DNA from: Solirubrobacterales bacterium
GTDB taxonomy: Bacteria > Actinomycetota > Thermoleophilia > Solirubrobacterales > Solirubrobacteraceae
DNA: 39,193 nt
Reading direction: 5' to 3'
Assembly: GCA_027451345.1 (NCBI GenBank)
Contig: DAIDJO010000128.1
Span: 1-39,193, forward strand
Shown here: positions 36,780-39,193 of the stretch, piece after piece
How positions within the stretch are numbered: the stretch's first letter is position 1
Layout: every line of letters begins with the position of its first letter
Position numbers and translations under genes: made by a program
Notes under the pieces: generated by a model
Database searches by the model: none
Seen by the model: the letters and a program-made list of their open reading frames with translations, nothing else
Told to the model about the DNA's origin: nothing

Positions 36780-36816
36780 CGGCGCCGGCTTCGCCCAGCC
36801 GCCGCGACGGGGTGGC

Positions 36817-36844
36817 GGGCGTCCGGCCAGCGGGCCGGACGCCC
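36817..36844 (+). terminator. 12-bp perfect GC hairpin after the degT-DUF354 unit
   Basis: 36817-36828 pairs perfectly with 36833-36844 (12 bp, 4-nt loop), 37 nt after the DUF354 stop. It is followed by CCGAAAATCACTT, with no T-run, typical of actinobacterial GC-hairpin terminators. Confidence 0.6.
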
Positions 36845-36880
36845 CGAAAATCACTTAAACGGAAGCAGAGGTTCTGCTAA

Positions 36881-36886
36881 TAGAAT
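36881..36886 (+). promoter_or_regulatory. -10 of the CapD-type gene
   Basis: TAGAAT (5/6 to consensus) ends 8 nt before the ATG at 36895 in an AT-richer stretch (36846-36886), so the mRNA would be leaderless or nearly so. TTAAAC (36855-36860) is a possible -35 at a long 20-nt spacing. Confidence 0.5.
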
Positions 36887-36894
36887 CGGCGCCG

Positions 36895-38844
36895 ATGAGC
36901 CGACGGATTCGCTCCGCGGCCTTGCCCGTCCACCGACACTCGCTGCTCCAGTTCATCCTGGACGGGTTCCTGGTCGCCTTTGCCTACGTGCTCGCCTTCT
37001 GGCTCCGCTTCGACGGCCTGCCGGGAAGCGCAGACGGCTGGCCCTACGTGCATCTGTTCGAGCGCACGATCTGGTGGGTCGTGCCGGTGACCCTCGTCGT
37101 GATGGCCGGCTTCGGGGTCTACGAGCGGCTCTGGACCTACGTCGGCCAGCGCGACTTCGAGCAGGTCGCCAAGGGGGCGGTGGTGGCGACGCTGCTCGTC
37201 GTCGGCGTGATCGCGCTCACCCATCCGTACATCTCCGTCACGCACAAGGCGGTACCGCTCCCCGCGAGCGTCGCCGTGCTCTTCCTGCTGCTGATGTCGG
37301 CGCTCCTCTCCGGGGTTCGCTTCCTCGTCTACCTCGTCACCGAGGGCCGGATGCGCAACTTCCGCACGCCGAAGGGCACCCGCGAGGTGCTGATCGTCGG
37401 GGCCGGCGAGGGCGGCCGGCTCGTGGTGCGCGAGCTGATGCGCAACCGCGACCTGCGCATGCGGCCGGTCGGCTTCGTCGACGACGATCCGCGCAAGCGC
37501 CGCCTGAAGGACGAGTACGGCCTGCGGGTGCTCGGCACGACCCGGGAGGACGACCTCGCCCGCGTGCTCGACGAGATCGAGCCCGACGAGGTGATCATCG
37601 CGATCCCGTCAGCGCCCGGGACCGTGCGGGCCGCCGTGGTGAGCGCGTGCCGTCGTCGCGGCATCCCCGTGCGGACGACCCCGACCGTCTTCGAACTGCT
37701 CCAGGACAGCGCCGGCCACCTCCGTGTCACCCGGCAGCTGCGCGAGGTCCAGGTCGAGGACATCCTCGGCCGTGAGCCCGTCCGGATGGAGCTCGAGCGC
37801 GTCGGCGCGTACCTCAGCGGTCGCGTGGTGATGGTCACCGGCGCGGGCGGCTCGATCGGCTCGGAGCTCTGCCGCCAGATCGCCCGGGTCGGGCCACGCA
37901 AGCTCGTGCTCGTCGACCACGCCGAGGACAACCTCTTCGAGATCGCGCGCGAGCTGCGCGAGGAGCGGCACGTGAACGTCGCCGTGCCGGTGCTCGCCGA
38001 CTGCAAGGAGGACGAGCGCATGCGCGAGGTCTTCTCCGAGCACCGTCCGGCGATCATCTTCCACGCCGCGGCCTACAAGCACGTGGCGATGATGGAGATG
38101 AATCCGGTCGAGGCGGTCCGCAACAACTCGCTGGCGACGCTGCTGATGGCCCGCACGGCGGGGGAGTTCGGCGTGGAGACGTTCGTGCTCATCTCGACCG
38201 ACAAGGCGGTCAAGCCGGCCACCGTGATGGGCGCCTCCAAGGCGCTCGCCGAGTGGGCCGTCGAGGCGATGGCCGCCCGGTACCCGTCCACCCGGTTCTC
38301 GACCGTGCGCTTCGGCAACGTGCTCGGCTCCAGCGGCTCGGTGGTGCCGATCTTCCGCCGTCAGATCGCGGCCGGCGGACCGGTGACCGTCACCGACGAG
38401 CGGATGGCGCGCTACTTCATGACGATTCCGGAGGCCGTCCAACTGGTCATCCGCTCCGGCTCGCTCTCGGAGCGCAGCGGCGAGTTGTTCGTGCTCGACA
38501 TGGGCGAGGCGATCAAGATCATCGACCTCGCTCGGACGATGATCACGCTCTCCGGCCTCGAGCCCGATCGTGACATCGCCATCGAGGTCGTCGGCGCCCG
38601 GCCGGGCGAGAAGTTCGACGAGGAGCTGTTCAACCCGTACGAGCGCAGCAAGCCGACGGCCGCCCAGAAGATCCTGCGGGCCGAGCGCGCTCCGCTCGAC
38701 CCGACCTGGGTCAGGGAGACCTTTGACCACATCAACCTGCTCGTGCTCGAGGGGGACGCGGCGGCGCTCGCGCTTCACGTCTCCAAGCTGGACGCGCAGC
38801 GGGCGGTCGGACGTGCGACCGCCGCTGCCCGGGCGGAGCCGTAG
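36895..38844 (+). CDS. CapD/FlaA1-type nucleotide-sugar dehydratase
   Basis: Membrane-bound UDP-GlcNAc-type 4,6-dehydratase family, making UDP-4-keto-6-deoxy sugars for surface glycans. The 649-aa protein has four N-terminal membrane helices (about 15-150), a first Rossmann fold (VLIVGAGEGG, about 163-172) and the catalytic SDR fold with TGAGGSIGSE (about 313-322). The catalytic LISTDKAVKPATVMGASK segment has Met in place of the usual SDR tyrosine, as is normal in this group. The RFGNVLGSSGSVVP motif is present. It could be a PglF/WbpM-type dehydratase or an epimerase; I do not assign a symbol. Confidence 0.88.
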   Translation: MSRRIRSAALPVHRHSLLQFILDGFLVAFAYVLAFWLRFDGLPGSADGWPYVHLFERTIWWVVPVTLVVMAGFGVYERLWTYVGQRDFEQVAKGAVVATLLVVGVIALTHPYISVTHKAVPLPASVAVLFLLLMSALLSGVRFLVYLVTEGRMRNFRTPKGTREVLIVGAGEGGRLVVRELMRNRDLRMRPVGFVDDDPRKRRLKDEYGLRVLGTTREDDLARVLDEIEPDEVIIAIPSAPGTVRAAVVSACRRRGIPVRTTPTVFELLQDSAGHLRVTRQLREVQVEDILGREPVRMELERVGAYLSGRVVMVTGAGGSIGSELCRQIARVGPRKLVLVDHAEDNLFEIARELREERHVNVAVPVLADCKEDERMREVFSEHRPAIIFHAAAYKHVAMMEMNPVEAVRNNSLATLLMARTAGEFGVETFVLISTDKAVKPATVMGASKALAEWAVEAMAARYPSTRFSTVRFGNVLGSSGSVVPIFRRQIAAGGPVTVTDERMARYFMTIPEAVQLVIRSGSLSERSGELFVLDMGEAIKIIDLARTMITLSGLEPDRDIAIEVVGARPGEKFDEELFNPYERSKPTAAQKILRAERAPLDPTWVRETFDHINLLVLEGDAAALALHVSKLDAQRAVGRATAAARAEP

Positions 38845-38859
38845 ACTGCGGCGCCTCAG

Positions 38860-39193
38860 ATGACCGCCCCGTTCGCTTCGCTCTCGATCCACGGCTTCGT
38901 GACGTCCATCGGCGCGTACATCGGCTTCGGCTCGCTGCTCGCCGTCGCGATCCTCATCCTGCTGTACTTCGCGCACGCCCGAGAGACGGCGACCCTGCGA
39001 CACCGCCTCGAGGAGCAGCAGCAGCGGGTCGCCGGTCTCGAGGCCCGGATCGCCCAGCTGATGCAGCTGCAGGGCAGCCAGCGCCCGCGGGTTGCCGCGC
39101 CGGTCGTCCCTCCCCCCGCGGTCCCGGCGCGCTCCGGCGGCGCGCCGCAGGGCTCCGTCCGGCGCGTGCCGACGCCCGCCACGGCGGCCGCCG
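38860..39193 (+). CDS. Membrane/coiled-coil protein, cut by window end
   Basis: The 5' part of a gene; 111 codons are visible. After a short N-terminus there is one helix (about 17-38, AYIGFGSLLAVAILILLYFAHA), a Glu/Gln/Arg coiled coil (about 42-68, ETATLRHRLEEQQQRVAGLE) and a Pro/Ala/Arg-rich region. I do not recognise a family. There is no ribosome-binding site; TAGACT is 12 nt before the ATG. It starts 15 nt after the CapD-type gene, so it may be in the same unit. Confidence 0.55.
   Translation, partial: MTAPFASLSIHGFVTSIGAYIGFGSLLAVAILILLYFAHARETATLRHRLEEQQQRVAGLEARIAQLMQLQGSQRPRVAAPVVPPPAVPARSGGAPQGSVRRVPTPATAAA

Overview
This is a high-GC bacterial chromosome segment from the replication-origin neighbourhood of an actinobacterium. 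The gene order rpmH-rnpA-yidD-yidC-khpB (jag) / rsmG-parA-parB on the minus strand, facing dnaA-dnaN-recF-DUF721-gyrB-gyrA on the plus strand, is the classic origin-proximal arrangement. The FHA-FHA-PP2C-RodA-PBP-PknB block further right is the actinobacterial growth and division cluster. The E. coli-sized GyrB, DUF2277, DUF4446 and the reduced (single PknB) version of the cluster make me think of a deep-branching class such as Thermoleophilia; that placement is inference from gene content, with no database search.

Layout. 1-599: no supportable gene, one strong stem-loop. 600-673: tRNA-Ile(GAT), minus. 821-3640: a four-gene minus operon, a small LAGLIDADG-type protein followed by rsmG, parA and parB, apparently read from a promoter whose -35 lies between two split parS half-sites. 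3692-4136: gene-free. 4137-6499: rpmH-rnpA-yidD-yidC-khpB, minus. 6753-16080: dnaA, dnaN, recF, DUF721 (DciA-like), gyrB, gyrA, plus. 16084-16353: DUF2277, minus. 16354-16816: gene-free but with repeats and a candidate structured RNA next to an HNH endonuclease gene (16817-17407). 17494-20144: pheA, DUF4446 and a secreted-domain membrane protein, minus.

20272-30350: a plus-strand cluster of a polytopic membrane Ser/Thr kinase, two FHA proteins, a PP2C phosphatase, a SEDS glycosyltransferase, a class B PBP, a PASTA kinase (PknB) and D-Ala-D-Ala ligase. Several of these genes overlap by 4 nt, so phospho-signalling and peptidoglycan synthesis are coupled at translation. A second, convergent kinase with a discoidin-like extracellular domain follows, then purM, uppP and dedA on the minus strand. 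From 34652 the plus strand carries a DegT aminotransferase, a DUF354 protein, a CapD-type nucleotide-sugar dehydratase and the start of a membrane/coiled-coil protein cut by the window end, which looks like the beginning of a surface-polysaccharide locus.

The points most worth a second look are the split parS palindrome over the promoter of the LAGLIDADG-rsmG-parAB operon, the LAGLIDADG protein itself, a candidate structured RNA carrying an extended Shine-Dalgarno sequence, and a DnaA whose DNA-recognition motif differs from the usual one while no DnaA-box cluster is visible. A recurring TAnnnY-N6-8-start arrangement at operon heads suggests many leaderless mRNAs.
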